Below are positions 42,724-54,623 of a stretch of DNA of 64,000 bases, piece after piece. Within the stretch, counting starts at the first letter, position 1. The number at the start of each line of letters is the position of its first letter. The notes beneath the pieces were generated by a model. The model saw only the letters and a program-made list of their open reading frames with translations, had not been told where the DNA came from and did not search any database. Origin of the DNA: Rebecca billardiae RCC1528 (taxonomy: Eukaryota > Haptophyta); contig OZ251251.1 in NCBI GenBank assembly GCA_965240325.2, forward strand, positions 682,001-746,000, written 5' to 3'. The position numbers and the translations under genes are program-made.

Positions 42724-43320
42724 GACACGAGGGGCAAGTGAGTTTTGCGTCAATCTCGCATGTGGGTATTTAATCTGCGCGGGCGCAGATTTGTTCTCAG
42801 GATCCAAGAGCCGTCAATGGTACCGATACGTGGAACGCTCCCGTACTTAGTGGAACGGGCTCCCATGCGTGAGGAGGCAAGCTTCTCGCCAGTCATCATC
42901 ACGCGTGTATGATAAGTATGGACGAGCCCGCCGCTCGCCAGTGCCGAGGAACTGCTTAAAGTAGTATTTGGGTTGGGAACTATCTACCAGTTTTGAGCTT
43001 GTGGGTGGGTACTCTACTCACTTGAAATGCCAATCTTCAATGTCAGTGAGTACAGCGACCGGTTCAGGGGGGGAGTGATATGATCATATGAATCTGACTG
43101 TGCACCCGCCCTCGCCCGGGGGGGGGGGTATTTATTATTCGTAGCGACTGGGCACTGGCGGGTCCTGCGCCCTCGTGCCTGTGTCTTTAAATCATAGAAT
43201 TGGTCCACTGCTTGTAAGTTAAAGTCGTCCCGGAGGTTCATCAACCTGCTTCATCCGGTCAGGGGAGAGAGGGAGAGGGATCAGGGGAGAGAGGGCGTCG
43301 TCGTCGCCCCGGGGTTGCGC
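42724..43320. other. Intergenic upstream of the kinase
   Basis: Contains poly-G runs (43066-43072 and 43119-43128). No gene seen. It includes the kinase promoter and the 3' flank of the synthetase gene. Confidence 0.5.
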
Positions 43321-45672
43321 TCACGCCTCGGCGGCGGCAGCGGACGGCACGGCGGCGCCGAGCTCGGCAATGGGCAGCTCTTGCTGCTCGCCACTCGCCA
43401 GCGTCTTCACCGAGCACGTGCCCTTCGCCGCCTCCGCCTCGCCGATCACCACCACCGCCGGCGCGCCCAGCCGCTCCGCCTGCTTGAACGCCCACTTCAT
43501 CTTCTTGGAGCCGTCGAGCACGAGGTCGGCGCGCCGGCCGGCCGCGCGGAGCGCGGCCGCGGCGCGCATGGCAGCCGGGAGCTGCGCGGCGCCGAGGGGG
43601 AAGACGAGCGCGTCGACGCGCGCCGCGCCCTCCGTGGCTGGCAGCAGAGACTGCGGAGCGTGCGGGGCGCGCGGCGGCCACGGGGCAGGCAGCTGGTGTG
43701 AGCACGCGCGCGCGCCCTGGCCGCAAGCCCAGCGTCAGGCGCGCGCGCGCGTGCACGCGGCCGGCGCGCCCGCTCGCCGCGCGGCCGCATCCATCGGCGG
43801 AGTGCGCGCCCGGCGAGCAAAGGCGCGCGCGCATCCCCGCGCACCCCGCGTGCTCCCTGCCCGCGCCCCGCGCCCCGTCCCGCCTCCCCGCCCTGCAAGC
43901 TTTCTTCGCCCGCTCTTTCTGCTCCGCTTTCGCTTCTCCTGCTTTGACCGAGAGCGAGCGTGCGCGCGACGCTCACACGCACGCACACGCGCACGCGCGC
44001 ACGCACGCACGCACACACACGCACACGCACCTTCTCCTTGAGCAGCTCGACGATGACGGCGTCGCCAAAGCCAAAGCCGACCGCCGGCATCGACTCGGTG
44101 CCCGCGCCGCCGAGCGCAGAGAGCAGCTCGTCGTAACGGCCGCCGCCAAAGATGGCGCGCAGCTGCGCGGCGCGCGCGCGCCGGGTCGCGCCGCGCACAC
44201 AGCCGGTCGCAGGCGTGAGCTGGCCACACCGCGCCGCGCGCCGCGCCGGCGGCCGGCAGCTCAGGGCGCGCGCCGGGGGCCGAGCCTCGGGCGCGGCGCG
44301 GTGTGGCGCGCGGCCGCGCACCTGCCCCTGCCGATCGAACCCCTCGAACACGATGCCCGTGTAGTACGCCAGGCCGCGCACAACGCTCAGGTCGAGAGCG
44401 AGCCACTCGGCGATGCCGAGCGCTTGCGCGTATTCAAAGAGAGTCCGGAGCTCCGTGACCGCCGCCGAGTCCGGGCCCAGGAGCGCCTCGAGCTCGGGCA
44501 GCGCGGTCACGCGCAGCAGCTCGAAGAGCCGGTCGCTCGCGCCGTCCGACAGCCCGACCTCCGCCAGCTGCTCGCGCACCGCCGGCTGCGGGCAGGCATC
44601 GCAAGAGCAGCCATCAGAATGGTGGTTGCAGCAGCCATCAGAATGGTGGTTGCAGCAGCCATCAGAATGGTGGTTGCGCGGAGGCGGAGGGCGCGGAGGC
44701 GGCGGCGCGGAGGCGGCGGCGCGGGCGGCGGAGGGCGGGCGCGGAGGCGGCGGCGCGGGCCCGCGCGGACATCAGGCGCGGCACAGAGCGCGCGCGCGCG
44801 TGGCGGCTTGGCCGGCCCGGCGGGGCGGCGCGCGGCGCGATGGCTGCCAGCTGGGCGTGCGTGCGCGTGCGTGCGCGTGCGTGCGCGTGCGTGCGCGCGC
44901 AGCCACCACGGGCAGGCGCGAGCGCGCCGCCGAGCGCACACGCGCGCGCACCGCCGCCGCGCGCACCTCGCCAATCTTGTCCAGCTTGTCGATGGCGACG
45001 CACGCGCGCGCAAAGAGGGCGTCGGGCACACCGAGGGCGGACATGGCCTCTGAGAGGCAGCGCCGGCTGGAGACGCGCACGCCTGCGCGCGCGCGGCGCG
45101 CAGCGGCGCGAAGCGGCGGGCGCGACGCGCGCGCAGCGGGGGCGCGCGTTGTCGCGCGCGCGCGCCGCCAGTGTGCGCGCTGGCGCCCCGCCAACGGCCG
45201 CCCGTGTGCGCACACGCCCGCGCGCGCACCCACGTCCTGAGCGCTTAGCCCGACGCGCTCGCAGAAGCCCACGGCCGCGGCCAGGAGCTCTGCCTCGGCC
45301 GTTACGGCCGTTACGCCCCAGATGTCCATATTCCACTGGTAGTGCTCGCGCCGCCGGCCGCGAGTCATGCGTTCGTACCGCCAGCACTGCGGGCGGCGGC
45401 GCGCAGCGCGGCGCAGCGCAGCGCGGCGCGCGCGGAGGGCAGTGAGCGCGCGTGGGCGCGTGCGCGCGGGCCACGGCGCGCGCGCACCGCACACGCCCTC
45501 GTCCGCGCGCGCGGGAGGGCGTGGCGGCACGCGCGGCGCGGAGCGCGATGCGCGCGCTGCGTGCGTGCCGTGCCGCGCGCGCGGGGGGGCGCGGCAGACA
45601 GAGAGCCGAGACAGGCCGGCAGGCAGGCAGACAGACAGGCAGACAGACAGACAGACAGATAGACAGACAGAC

Positions 45673-45712
<40 letters not shown>

Positions 45713-46604
45713 TGGCTGGGTGTGCGTGCTCACCTGCGGGATTGAGAACCACTTGAGCGGGAGCGGCAGGGCATTGCGCTGCGCCAGCACCATGCGCGCG
45801 AGCGACGGCGTCATCTCCGGCCGCAGCGACACGCGCCGGCCGCCCTGCCAGCCATCCGCCGCCCGCGGCGCGGCGCGACGGCGCGGCAGGCGCGTGTGTG
45901 TGAGCGCGGCGCGCGGGGCGCGCTCGCGCGCAGCGGGCGGTGCGCACGGCCACCGCCGCTCCAAGGCGCGCCCGGGGCCGCCCGGGCGGGAGCGGCTCGG
46001 CAGCGCGTGCCTCGCGTGCGGGCCAGCCGCACGAGCCCGCGCCATCGCGCCGGCGCGCGCGTGGGCACGCCGCGGGCCGGCGCAGAGGCGGCCGCGCTGG
46101 GACCGGACCGGCCGCGCCGTGCGGCGCACGCGGCGGGGTGGGCGCGGCGGCGCGCGCGCGGCGCACCTTGTCCTCGAAGGAGTAGAGCTGCTGCGTGACC
46201 TCCTCCCCCGCCTTGCGCACGTACAGCGCCTCGCTCTCCAGCACCGGCGAGTCGTACTCCTCGAAGCCGTGCGCGCCCGCGACCGCGCGCCAATGGTCAA
46301 ACAGCCACGAGCGCTGTCGCATCGCGTCGGGATAAAAGTCTCGCGTGCCGCGCGGCGGGGAGAGGTCGAGCGGCTCGGAGTAGGTCGCGGAGGCCTCGCC
46401 TCGCTTCGCGTCGTCCTGGACCACCGCCGCGCTCCCACGCCCGCCACCCCCGCCCTCAGCGGCCGACGCGGCTGCGCGCGCGCGCGCGCGGCCCGCGCGC
46501 AACACGCGCCCCGCGCCCGCGCCGGCGTGGCTGCGTGCGCCAGCCGCGTAGGCGGAGACGCGCCCGACGAGCATGATCGCAAGCGCGACGCGCGCCCCTT
46601 GCAT
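43321..46604 (-). CDS. HARS: Histidyl-tRNA synthetase, organellar type
   Basis: Model: complement(join(43321..43650, 44031..44162, 44322..44585, 44967..45082, 45230..45386, 45734..45844, 46167..46604)), 515 residues. The N-terminus [20 protein letters not shown] reads as a signal peptide, followed by a basic Ala/Arg-rich stretch, so plastid (or dual) targeting is likely. Motif 1 region: [25 protein letters not shown] binds substrate. Motif 2 spans the E2/E3 junction (FSIPQ then [18 protein letters not shown]). The histidine loop reads [14 protein letters not shown] (Ala where Asp is usual). Motif 3 is [14 protein letters not shown], the plant-organelle form. The last exon is the anticodon-binding domain. 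It would charge tRNA-His. The donor of exon 3 is placed at 45230 because only that keeps frame into [13 protein letters not shown]. Confidence 0.88.
44606..44677. repeat. 24-bp tandem repeat, three copies, intronic
   Basis: Three identical 24-bp units starting AGCAGCCATCAGAATGG, in the intron before exon 5 of the synthetase gene. Confidence 0.95.
45610..45711. repeat. Tetranucleotide (CAGA/CAGG)n microsatellite, intronic
   Basis: About 100 bp of CAGG then CAGA units with two GATA-type interruptions, in the intron between exons 2 and 3 of the synthetase gene. Confidence 0.9.
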
Positions 46605-47733
46605 CACTCGCTCGCCGCCCGATCCGCGGCGGCCCGCTGATGCGCGCGTCGCAGCGCGCCTGCGCGAACACGCTCGAGGGCGCTCGCTGCGGCTGATGAC
46701 ACCCAGCAGCCGCGACGAGCGTCGAGCGACCGGATTCTTTCTCGTCCCTTCAAGCCATGGCGGGCGTGAATGCCCGTCCACCGGCGATCCAAGGCCCCAG
46801 CGCCACGGCCGGATCACCGGGGCGTGGCGTAGGCAGGTTGGTGCGGTCGTACGAGCGCATGGGCACGAGTGACAGATTCCTTTCCGACTTTTCGACCACT
46901 CTCACGTCCACGTCCACGTCCACGTCCTCGTGCGACCGGCGCGCGTGAGGCTGCGCATGGGAAGAACGGGCAGGTAGGGACCAGGATCACCCTTCTGACG
47001 GCCATGCCGACCTCTTTGGTATGCCTTGCGACGGTGCAGACCAGCCAATGTTCCGTCTGACCCAACACACCGTGTGTCTGACTATCAATGTTGACTGCGC
47101 AATAGTCGTGCGACCGCCGTCCGACACGGCTGCCATGCGAATACGTGCGCAGCGTGTGCGCGCCTATCACTCTGGTGAGGCGAGGCGATCATCGACCGAC
47201 ATGGCTAGCGAGCTGATCCGGCCTATCCACGCAGTGCTGAATATGGACGAATATAACCTGCTACTGTCAGACGGAGGGCCTGCCCTTTCTAGCAGCGCAG
47301 GCTCTCTGGCTCCATGAGTCAATTGCCAATGCCCGGCATGAGCATGTGCACCGCACCCCGCCGTACCGGCGCGTGCACAGCGCAACCCGCGTGCCCGAAC
47401 CGGAACACGGACATCTGCGGTCCTCGCCACTCGGCCTCCTGTGTCGTGCCTCATCAGGCGCTCGGATACGATCGACAGTACTGTATGGAGATAGAGTCGC
47501 AAACGCGCCGGCCCGGCCGCCCGGGGATCCGGATCGCAGACGACGTATAGTGACACGGTGCGACACATACGGACCAGGCCTACGCCATCGACACGTGCGT
47601 GCCCACGACCACGCCCGCGCGCACACGACACGTTCTTTCGCGGGCGGCGGGCGCGGGGCGGCCGCCGGCCGCCATGTTTGACATCGATCATTCTCGCAGT
47701 CCTGGTAACTCATGCATACCAGTATGGCTTATA
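46605..47733. other. Intergenic, 1.1 kb
   Basis: Holds the synthetase promoter. Contains a short run of GTCCAC units (46907-46923). No convincing ORF. Confidence 0.5.
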
Positions 47734-47735
47734 TA

Positions 47736-48525
47736 GTCCCTCACAAGTTTAAGCCTCCCGACATTGTTCGCCATATCAGCGCAGCAAAGCAGCGGCGCGC
47801 CACCATACCAGGGGCGTACTTGGCCCACTCCACTGCCGTGCACATGAGGTGCGCCCGGACCCGATTGCTCGAGTCCTCGCAAATAGGCGTGGCTGTGCAT
47901 CCTGGGTTGACGTTTGGTACCCGGCGGCCGGCGAGCTCGACTGGCGGCGAGCAGACCTGCCTGCGTGCCGCCGGCTGTCGGCAGCCTCCGTGCGCTGAGC
48001 CGCGCGCCGCGCGGTGCGTGTGCGACGTAGCTCCGCCCACGCCACGCATGCACCCTCGCGCCGCGCCGCCAGCTTGGCGCTGCCGTCAGCCAGAGCCGAT
48101 CGAGTGCATGCCCGAGCCTGCTCCGAGAGCATCAATATGGGCTGCGTGTGGCTGCGCGTGCACTTTCGTCGCCTAATTTTGCCAGCGTCGAGTTGGCGCG
48201 TGGCACGCCCACCGTAGCAGCACGACTCCCGAATGCACAAAAGCCGGGGGTCAGCTGAATTAATGCAGCTCACACGACCGCGCTCCACGCCGAAAACCAG
48301 CCCGTAGCTGCCCGCCGGCTGGCTCGTGCATGCGCACCGACTGCCGGGCGCATCGACACCGTGGCGCACAGAGCGCGGGTGCCGCGGCCGGGTGGGTATG
48401 TACTGACGCGGCTGGGCCTGGTGCATGCGCGGGCGGATGGGCTCTGCCCGGGTCGGCGCGTAGCGGGCGTGCGGGCTGAGACAAAGTCGTGCCTGCTGCA
48501 GCCGGCAACTAAATTTGTGGGTCCC
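47736..48525 (+). repeat. 790-bp direct repeat R1
   Basis: Identical, as far as I compared, to 53359-54148. Starts GTCCCTCACAAGTTTA and ends TAAATTTGTGGGTCCC, a weak inverted match of its own ends. Each copy is bracketed by TA dinucleotides. No protein is supported inside. Confidence 0.9.
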
Positions 48526-49005
48526 TAAGTGAGCAGGTAGTAGAAAAGTCGGAACGAGGGCGAGGGCGACGGCGAGCGAGGCCGGCGTCGGTCCACATGG
48601 GTCGGGGATATTCCCGCCGTGCAGCGATCCCAGCGCGTCGTCCGCCTCCGGCGAGTTGGTGGGGCACAGGAGCCCACATCTTGCGCAGAGCAGCTGAGGT
48701 TAATCGGACGCTCCCGCGCGGCGGCGGGGCCGGCAGTTGGGGCCTCCACTGGGTTGGACTTGCGCCACGCCGCTTGTCATAGCTCGACGAGCTCAACCCG
48801 TGGCGCCGAGCTCGTGCCCAGCGCACATCCGCGAGGGCGTGCGGCCCCAGCGCACGCGGCGGCTGCGTCGATGGGGCGCTCGCCATGGACGGAACGAGTT
48901 CGAATAGAGGCCACACCGCTTCGTCAGCTGTAAGATCAACTTTGGGCGGCTCGGGACGTAACGTGCACTCATCTTCGGTCGTGGCCAAGCAGCCGGCGGC
49001 GGCTG

Positions 49006-50307
49006 ATGGGCCGCGCGCCGACCGCGCCCAAAGATCGGCGCGGGCGCAAAGGCGCCCACCGCGTCGGCTACGCTCCGAACAGGCGGGTATCGCGGGAGTG
49101 TATTGCTCTGGATTACAACCCGAAGGCCCTGGGCCCTGCGGAGAGGTTTCACCATGCGATCGGCGCGTGCGTGCTGTGCCTCAATGAAGGCTCTCCGTTG
49201 GCCTCAGCTTTCCAGAGGGCGGCGCGGTCGGCCGAGGTCACCGAGAAGACGATGAAGAAGTGGTTCATGGACTGGCACACGGAGGGCTGGCACATCGATG
49301 CTGACGGGAAGCCGAAGCGCGGTCCACGCCCACGCCTCAGTGCCAAGGCGCAGGCGGCGCTTACGTCCGAGCTCAGCGCCGGGCCGGCTGGTCAGAGTGT
49401 GCGGAAGGCTGCGTGCCGCGCCGTCGGTGCTGGATCGCTCGATGCGTCCGCGCTCGACGTCTCCGACGAGACGCTACGCCGCGCGGCGCGGAAGAAGATG
49501 GATTGGGAGCCGCTCAAGGTGAGGAAGCAGATCACGGCTCAGCAGGCGAAGAAGCGGGTGGCGTTCGCACGGTGGCTGCAGAGAGTCAAGGCGATGGTTG
49601 ACAGGCTGTTCTTCACCGACTCGAAGTACTTCAAGTTCGACGTCACGAACCGGAGCACGGTGATGTCGTGGACGCTGCGTGACGAGCCCAAGCGCAAGCT
49701 GAACCAGGTCCAGGCAGGTGACTGCGTGATCCATGGCTACGCCGGCGCCTGCTCTCGCGGCATCACGCCGCTCTATTTTGCCACGGGCACTCACGGCCGC
49801 ACGCATGAGAATGGTCGCGGCAAGCAGTGCCGTGGCGTGTGCTGGAAGGAGTACCTGAACGACGTGCTGCCTTTCCTGGACAAGGAGGCCCAGGCGCTCT
49901 TCGGCAACTTCATCAGACAGATGATCTTCCAGCAGGACAGTGCCTCACCCCACACGGCGCTGGCTGTGCGCCAATGGCTCGACGAGCGGTTTGGCCCCGA
50001 GGGACACCTTGGCCCCAAGTCGACCGAGGGTCAGCCGGGCCGTAGCTGGCCGCCGAACAGCGCCGACTTGTCGCTCATTGAGCATGTCTGGGCGCGCGTG
50101 GAGCAGCTTCTCAACGCATGGAAGCACAAGTGGTGCACCGACAACCCGAGCAAGCAGCGGCCAACCTTCAAGGAGTTCGAGGAGGTGGTGAAGGCTAAGT
50201 TCGAGGAGGTACGGAACGACAAGAAGTTCATCCAGGCGCTGTTCAAATCCTATCGGCGTCGGCTGCAGGACTGCGTCGAGACCAAGGGTGAGCAGCGCGT
50301 GCGCTGA
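49006..50307 (+). CDS. Tc1/mariner-like DDE transposase
   Basis: Single exon, 433 residues, ATG 49006, no break. An N-terminal helix-turn-helix-like region (about 65-170) contains TEKTMKKWFMDW. The catalytic core has Asp in FFTDSKYF (residue 205), Asp in FQQDSASPH (residue 311) and Glu in SADLSLIEHVW (residue 359). These match the Tc1/mariner pattern FQQDNAPPH, then WPPNSPDLNPIENLW. The D-to-E spacing is 47 residues, because of an insert before SWPPNSADL. The family cuts and pastes the element into TA sites. Its codon use is less GC-extreme than host genes. Confidence 0.9.
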   Translation: MGRAPTAPKDRRGRKGAHRVGYAPNRRVSRECIALDYNPKALGPAERFHHAIGACVLCLNEGSPLASAFQRAARSAEVTEKTMKKWFMDWHTEGWHIDADGKPKRGPRPRLSAKAQAALTSELSAGPAGQSVRKAACRAVGAGSLDASALDVSDETLRRAARKKMDWEPLKVRKQITAQQAKKRVAFARWLQRVKAMVDRLFFTDSKYFKFDVTNRSTVMSWTLRDEPKRKLNQVQAGDCVIHGYAGACSRGITPLYFATGTHGRTHENGRGKQCRGVCWKEYLNDVLPFLDKEAQALFGNFIRQMIFQQDSASPHTALAVRQWLDERFGPEGHLGPKSTEGQPGRSWPPNSADLSLIEHVWARVEQLLNAWKHKWCTDNPSKQRPTFKEFEEVVKAKFEEVRNDKKFIQALFKSYRRRLQDCVETKGEQRVR

Positions 50308-50424
50308 AGAGCAGTGTCGGACAATGATGGTATAGTTTATTAGCTGCTCAGTATAGTAGATCTCGAGTCATATCATATCAGCCTATAGGCTATAGCTTAC
50401 TCTACGTCTAACGTCACGTCTCAC

Positions 50425-53343
50425 GACGGCTGCGACCAGCGGCGGCTAGCTCAGCAGAGCGGCGCGACTGAGCGATGATGTGCGCGCCGGGCGGGCACGC
50501 CGACGCGTGAGCAGTGCGCCCCGGGGCCGCTCGACGCGCGCGCGCGCGCCCGGCCGCACGGCGCCTCCTCCACGCGGCCCCATGTCCCGGCTCAGAGCGA
50601 GCAGCTGACAGCAACTGGTCTTCACGATCTGCGGCGGCGGCGAGCAGCTACGACTGCTACGGGGGCCTCAGAGCGCGGCGAGGACGAGCTAGCTGGGCGA
50701 GATCGGGGTGCGGGGCACTCGGCGCGGCCCAGGCACACCGAGCCCACGTGCCAGCGGGGCGGCGCCGCGCCGCGCGCGCGCGCGCTCGCGCGCCGACTTT
50801 TGTCGGGTCAGATCAGCCTACGGCAGCTCACGGCCTCAGCCGACGGCTGCGACCAGCGGCGGCTAGCTCAGCAGAGCGGCGCGACTGAGCGATGATGCGC
50901 GCGCCGGGCGGGCACGCCGACGCGTGAGCAGTGCGCCCCGGGGCCGCTCGACGCGCACGCGCGCGCCCGGCCGCACGGCGCCTCCTCCTCGCGGCCCCAT
51001 GTCCCGGCTCAGAGCGAGCAGCTGACAGCAGCTGGTCTTCACGATCTGCGGCGGCGGCGAGCAGCTACGACTGCTACGGGGGCCTCAGAGCGCGGCGAGG
51101 ACGAGCTAGCTGGGCGAGATCCGGGTGCGGGGTGCTCTGCGTGGCCCAGGCACACCGAGCCCACGTGCCAGCGGGGCGGCGCGGCGCCGCGCGCGCGCGC
51201 GCGCTCGCGCCGACTTTTGTCGGGTCAGATCAGCTGACGGCAGCTCACGGCCTCAGCCGACGGCTGCGACCAGCGGCGGCTAGCTCAGCAGAGCGGCGCG
51301 ACTGAGCGATGATGCGCGCGCCGGGCGGGCACGCCGACGCGTGAGCAGTGCGCCCCGGGGCCGCTCGACGCGCACGCGCGCGCCCGGCCGCACGGCGCCT
51401 CCTCCTCGCGGCCCCATGTCCCGGCTCAGAGCGAGCAGCTGACAGCAACTGGTCTTCACGATCTGCGGCGGCGGCGAGCAGCTACGACTGCTACGGGGAC
51501 CTCAGAGCGCGGCGAGGACGCGCGGGCTGGGCGCGATCGGGGTGCGGGACGCTCGGCGCGGCCCAGGCGCACCGAGCCCACGTGCCAGCGAGGTGGCGCG
51601 GCGCGCCGCGCGCGCGCGCTCGCGCGCCGACTTTTGTCGGGTCAGATCAGCTTACGGCAGCTCACGGCCTCAGCCGACGGCTGCGACCAGCGGCGGCTAG
51701 CTCAGCAGAGCGGCGCGACTGAGCGATGATGCGCGCGCCGGGCGGGCGCGCCGACACGTGAGCAGTGCGCCCGGGTGCCGCTCGACGCGCACGCGCGCGC
51801 CCGGCCGCACGGCGTCTCCTCCACGCGGCCCCATGTCCCGGCTCAGAGCGAGCAGCTGACAGCAGCTGGTCTTCACGATCTGCGGCGGCGGCGAGCAGCT
51901 ACGACTGCTACGGGGGCCTCAGAGCGCGGCGAGGACGAGCTAGCTGGGCGAGATCCGGGTGCGGGGTGCTCGGCGCGGCCCAGGCGCACCGAGCCCACGT
52001 GCCAGCGAGGTGGCGCGGCGCGCCGCGCGCGCGCGCTCGCGCGCCGACTTTTGTCGGGTCAGATCAGCTTACGGCAGCTCACGGCCTCAGCCGACGGCTG
52101 CGACCAGCGGCGGCTAGCTCAGCAGAGCGGCGCGACTGAGCAATGATGCGCGCGCCGGGCGGGCACGCCGACGCGTGAGCAGTGCGCCCCGGGGCCGCTC
52201 GACGCGCACGCGCGCGCCCGGCCGCACGGCGCCTCCTCCACGCGGCCCCATGTCCCGGCTCAGAGCGAGCAGCTGACAGCAGCTGGTCTTCACGATCTGC
52301 GGCGGCGGCGAGCAGCTACGACTGCTACGGGGGCCTCAGAGCGCGGCGAGGACGAGCTAGCTGGGCGAGATCCGGGTGCGGGGCACTCGGCGCGGCCCAG
52401 GCACACCGAGCCCACGTGCCAGCGGGGCGGCGCGGCGCCGCGCGCGCGCGCGCGCTCGCGCCGACTTTTGTCGGGTCAGATCAGCTGACGGCAGCTCACG
52501 GCCTCAGCCGACGGCTGCGACCAGCGGCGGCTAGCTCAGCAGAGCGGCGCGACTGAGCGATGATGCGCGCGCCGGGCGGGCACGCCGACGCGTGAGCAGT
52601 GCGCCCCGGGGCCGCTCGACGCGCACGCGCGCGCCCGGCCGCACGGCGCCTCCTCCTCGCGGCCCCATGTCCCGGCTCAGAGCGAGCAGCTGACAGCAGC
52701 TGGTCTTCACGATCTGCGGCGGCGGCGAGCAGCTACGACTGCTACGGGGGCCTCAGAGCGCGGCGAGGACGAGCTAGCTGGGCGAGATCGGGGTGCGGGG
52801 CACTCGGCGCGGCCCAGGCACACCGAGCCCACGTGCCAGCGGGGCGGCGCCGCGCCGCGCGCGCGCGCGCTCGCGCGCCGACTTTTGTCGGGTCAGATCA
52901 GCCTACGGCAGCTCACGGCCTCAGCCGACGGCTGCGACCAGCGGCGGCTAGCTCAGCAGAGCGGCGCGACTGAGCGATGATGCGCGCGCCGGGCGGGCGC
53001 GCCGACGCGTGAGCAGTGCGCCCCGGGGCCGCTCGACGCGCACGCGCGCGCCCGGCCGCACGGCGCCTCCTCCACGCGGCCCCATGTCCCGGCTCAGAGC
53101 GAGCAGCTGACAGCAGCTGGTCTTCACGATCTGCGGCGGCGGCGAGCAGCTACGACTGCTACGGGGGCCTCAGAGCGCGGCGAGGACGAGCTAGCTGGGC
53201 GAGATCCGGGTGCGGGGCACTCGGCGCGGCCCAGGCACACCGAGCCCACGTGCCAGCGGGGCGGCGCCGCGCCGCGCGCGCGCGCGCTCGCGCGCCGACT
53301 TTTGTCGGGTCAGATCAGCCTACGGCAGCTCACGGCCTCAGCC
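50425..53343 (+). repeat. Seven tandem copies of a 417-bp repeat
   Basis: Units start at 50425, 50842, 51259, 51676, 52093, 52510 and 52927, each beginning GACGGCTGCGACCAGCGGCG. All have exactly 417-bp period and differ by few substitutions. Each includes TAGCTCAGCAGAGC, CACGTG and TTTTGTCGGGTCAGATCAG. Because 417 is a multiple of three, a 124-codon frame recurs in each unit. I read that as a by-product. Confidence 0.97.
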
Positions 53344-53358
53344 GAGGCTGCTCACTTA

Positions 53359-54148
53359 GTCCCTCACAAGTTTAAGCCTCCCGACATTGTTCGCCATATC
53401 AGCGCAGCAAAGCAGCGGCGCGCCACCATACCAGGGGCGTACTTGGCCCACTCCACTGCCGTGCACATGAGGTGCGCCCGGACCCGATTGCTCGAGTCCT
53501 CGCAAATAGGCGTGGCTGTGCATCCTGGGTTGACGTTTGGTACCCGGCGGCCGGCGAGCTCGACTGGCGGCGAGCAGACCTGCCTGCGTGCCGCCGGCTG
53601 TCGGCAGCCTCCGTGCGCTGAGCCGCGCGCCGCGCGGTGCGTGTGCGACGTAGCTCCGCCCACGCCACGCATGCACCCTCGCGCCGCGCCGCCAGCTTGG
53701 CGCTGCCGTCAGCCAGAGCCGATCGAGTGCATGCCCGAGCCTGCTCCGAGAGCATCAATATGGGCTGCGTGTGGCTGCGCGTGCACTTTCGTCGCCTAAT
53801 TTTGCCAGCGTCGAGTTGGCGCGTGGCACGCCCACCGTAGCAGCACGACTCCCGAATGCACAAAAGCCGGGGGTCAGCTGAATTAATGCAGCTCACACGA
53901 CCGCGCTCCACGCCGAAAACCAGCCCGTAGCTGCCCGCCGGCTGGCTCGTGCATGCGCACCGACTGCCGGGCGCATCGACACCGTGGCGCACAGAGCGCG
54001 GGTGCCGCGGCCGGGTGGGTATGTACTGACGCGGCTGGGCCTGGTGCATGCGCGGGCGGATGGGCTCTGCCCGGGTCGGCGCGTAGCGGGCGTGCGGGCT
54101 GAGACAAAGTCGTGCCTGCTGCAGCCGGCAACTAAATTTGTGGGTCCC
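53359..54148 (+). repeat. 790-bp direct repeat R2
   Basis: Second copy of the repeat at 47736-48525, same length and orientation, followed by TA (54149-54150). Confidence 0.9.
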
Positions 54149-54150
54149 TA

Positions 54151-54623
54151 TACTGTTGGGTTCAAACCCCCAGTTTCCAGGTCTCTCTTCGGAGAGCGTG
54201 CGATGAAGGATGGCGCGGCAACCTGCCACCGTGAGCCTTACGCACGTTAAAACAAATAAACTGTACGTACGCGCTATCAAACATTACGTACGCGCTATCA
54301 CTTATCATGAGTCGGCGGTCAGGGCGGTTCACTACACGACGATGTAAATTCCCCTGCTTTATAATAACGCGGGCTCCGGGTGATCAGACTGGCGGCCGAA
54401 GCCTCCAGCCGACGATAGTAAAGTATGCCGGTTCCTGCGGGCAGTCGCAGTGGTGCCTTCCCGCCGGCTTGATGAATACAGTTGACTCTGCATGCATCAT
54501 AACCTGCACGCACCCTCTCGGCTCATCTGGAGAATAGGAATCTGGGTAGAAAAATGGGAATGACGATAATGCGATGGGGAACAACTAGCAACAGTGTGCT
54601 CTGATGAGAGCGCCCGCGGTTCG
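54151..54623. other. Intergenic
   Basis: Includes a palindrome GGGTTCAAACCC (54158-54169) and a 20-bp word shared with 19585-19604 (at 54370-54389). No gene seen. Confidence 0.5.

Larger units (their letters stand above)
48528..53356 (+). mobile_element. Tc1/mariner-like DNA transposon with internal tandem array
   Basis: A 4829-bp unit bounded by short inverted ends AGTGAGCAG (48528-48536) and CTGCTCACT (53348-53356), flanked by TA on both sides (48526-48527, 53357-53358). TA is the target duplicated by the IS630-Tc1-mariner superfamily. It carries one transposase gene and seven 417-bp tandem repeats that reach to within 13 bp of the right end. This is much longer than typical 1-2.5 kb relatives. 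Confidence 0.8.

Noticed and set aside
45365-46582. 405-codon minus-strand frame rich in Cys-Leu-Ser-Val repeats
   Set aside because: It is an off-frame reading of synthetase exons and of the CAGA microsatellite in an intron.
47712-48176. 154-codon ORF in R1 (and its twin in R2)
   Set aside because: The frame spans the repeat with Arg/Cys/Pro-rich, motif-free sequence. Identity between copies reflects recent duplication, not selection.
50425-53343. CRISPR-like array
   Set aside because: Units are 417 bp and nearly identical throughout, with no short repeat and variable spacer structure.
50514-53375. Repeated 124-codon frames in the 417-bp array as a protein family
   Set aside because: They exist because 417 is divisible by three. 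Composition is Arg/Ala-rich, there are no conserved motifs, and all copies vary equally in all codon positions.
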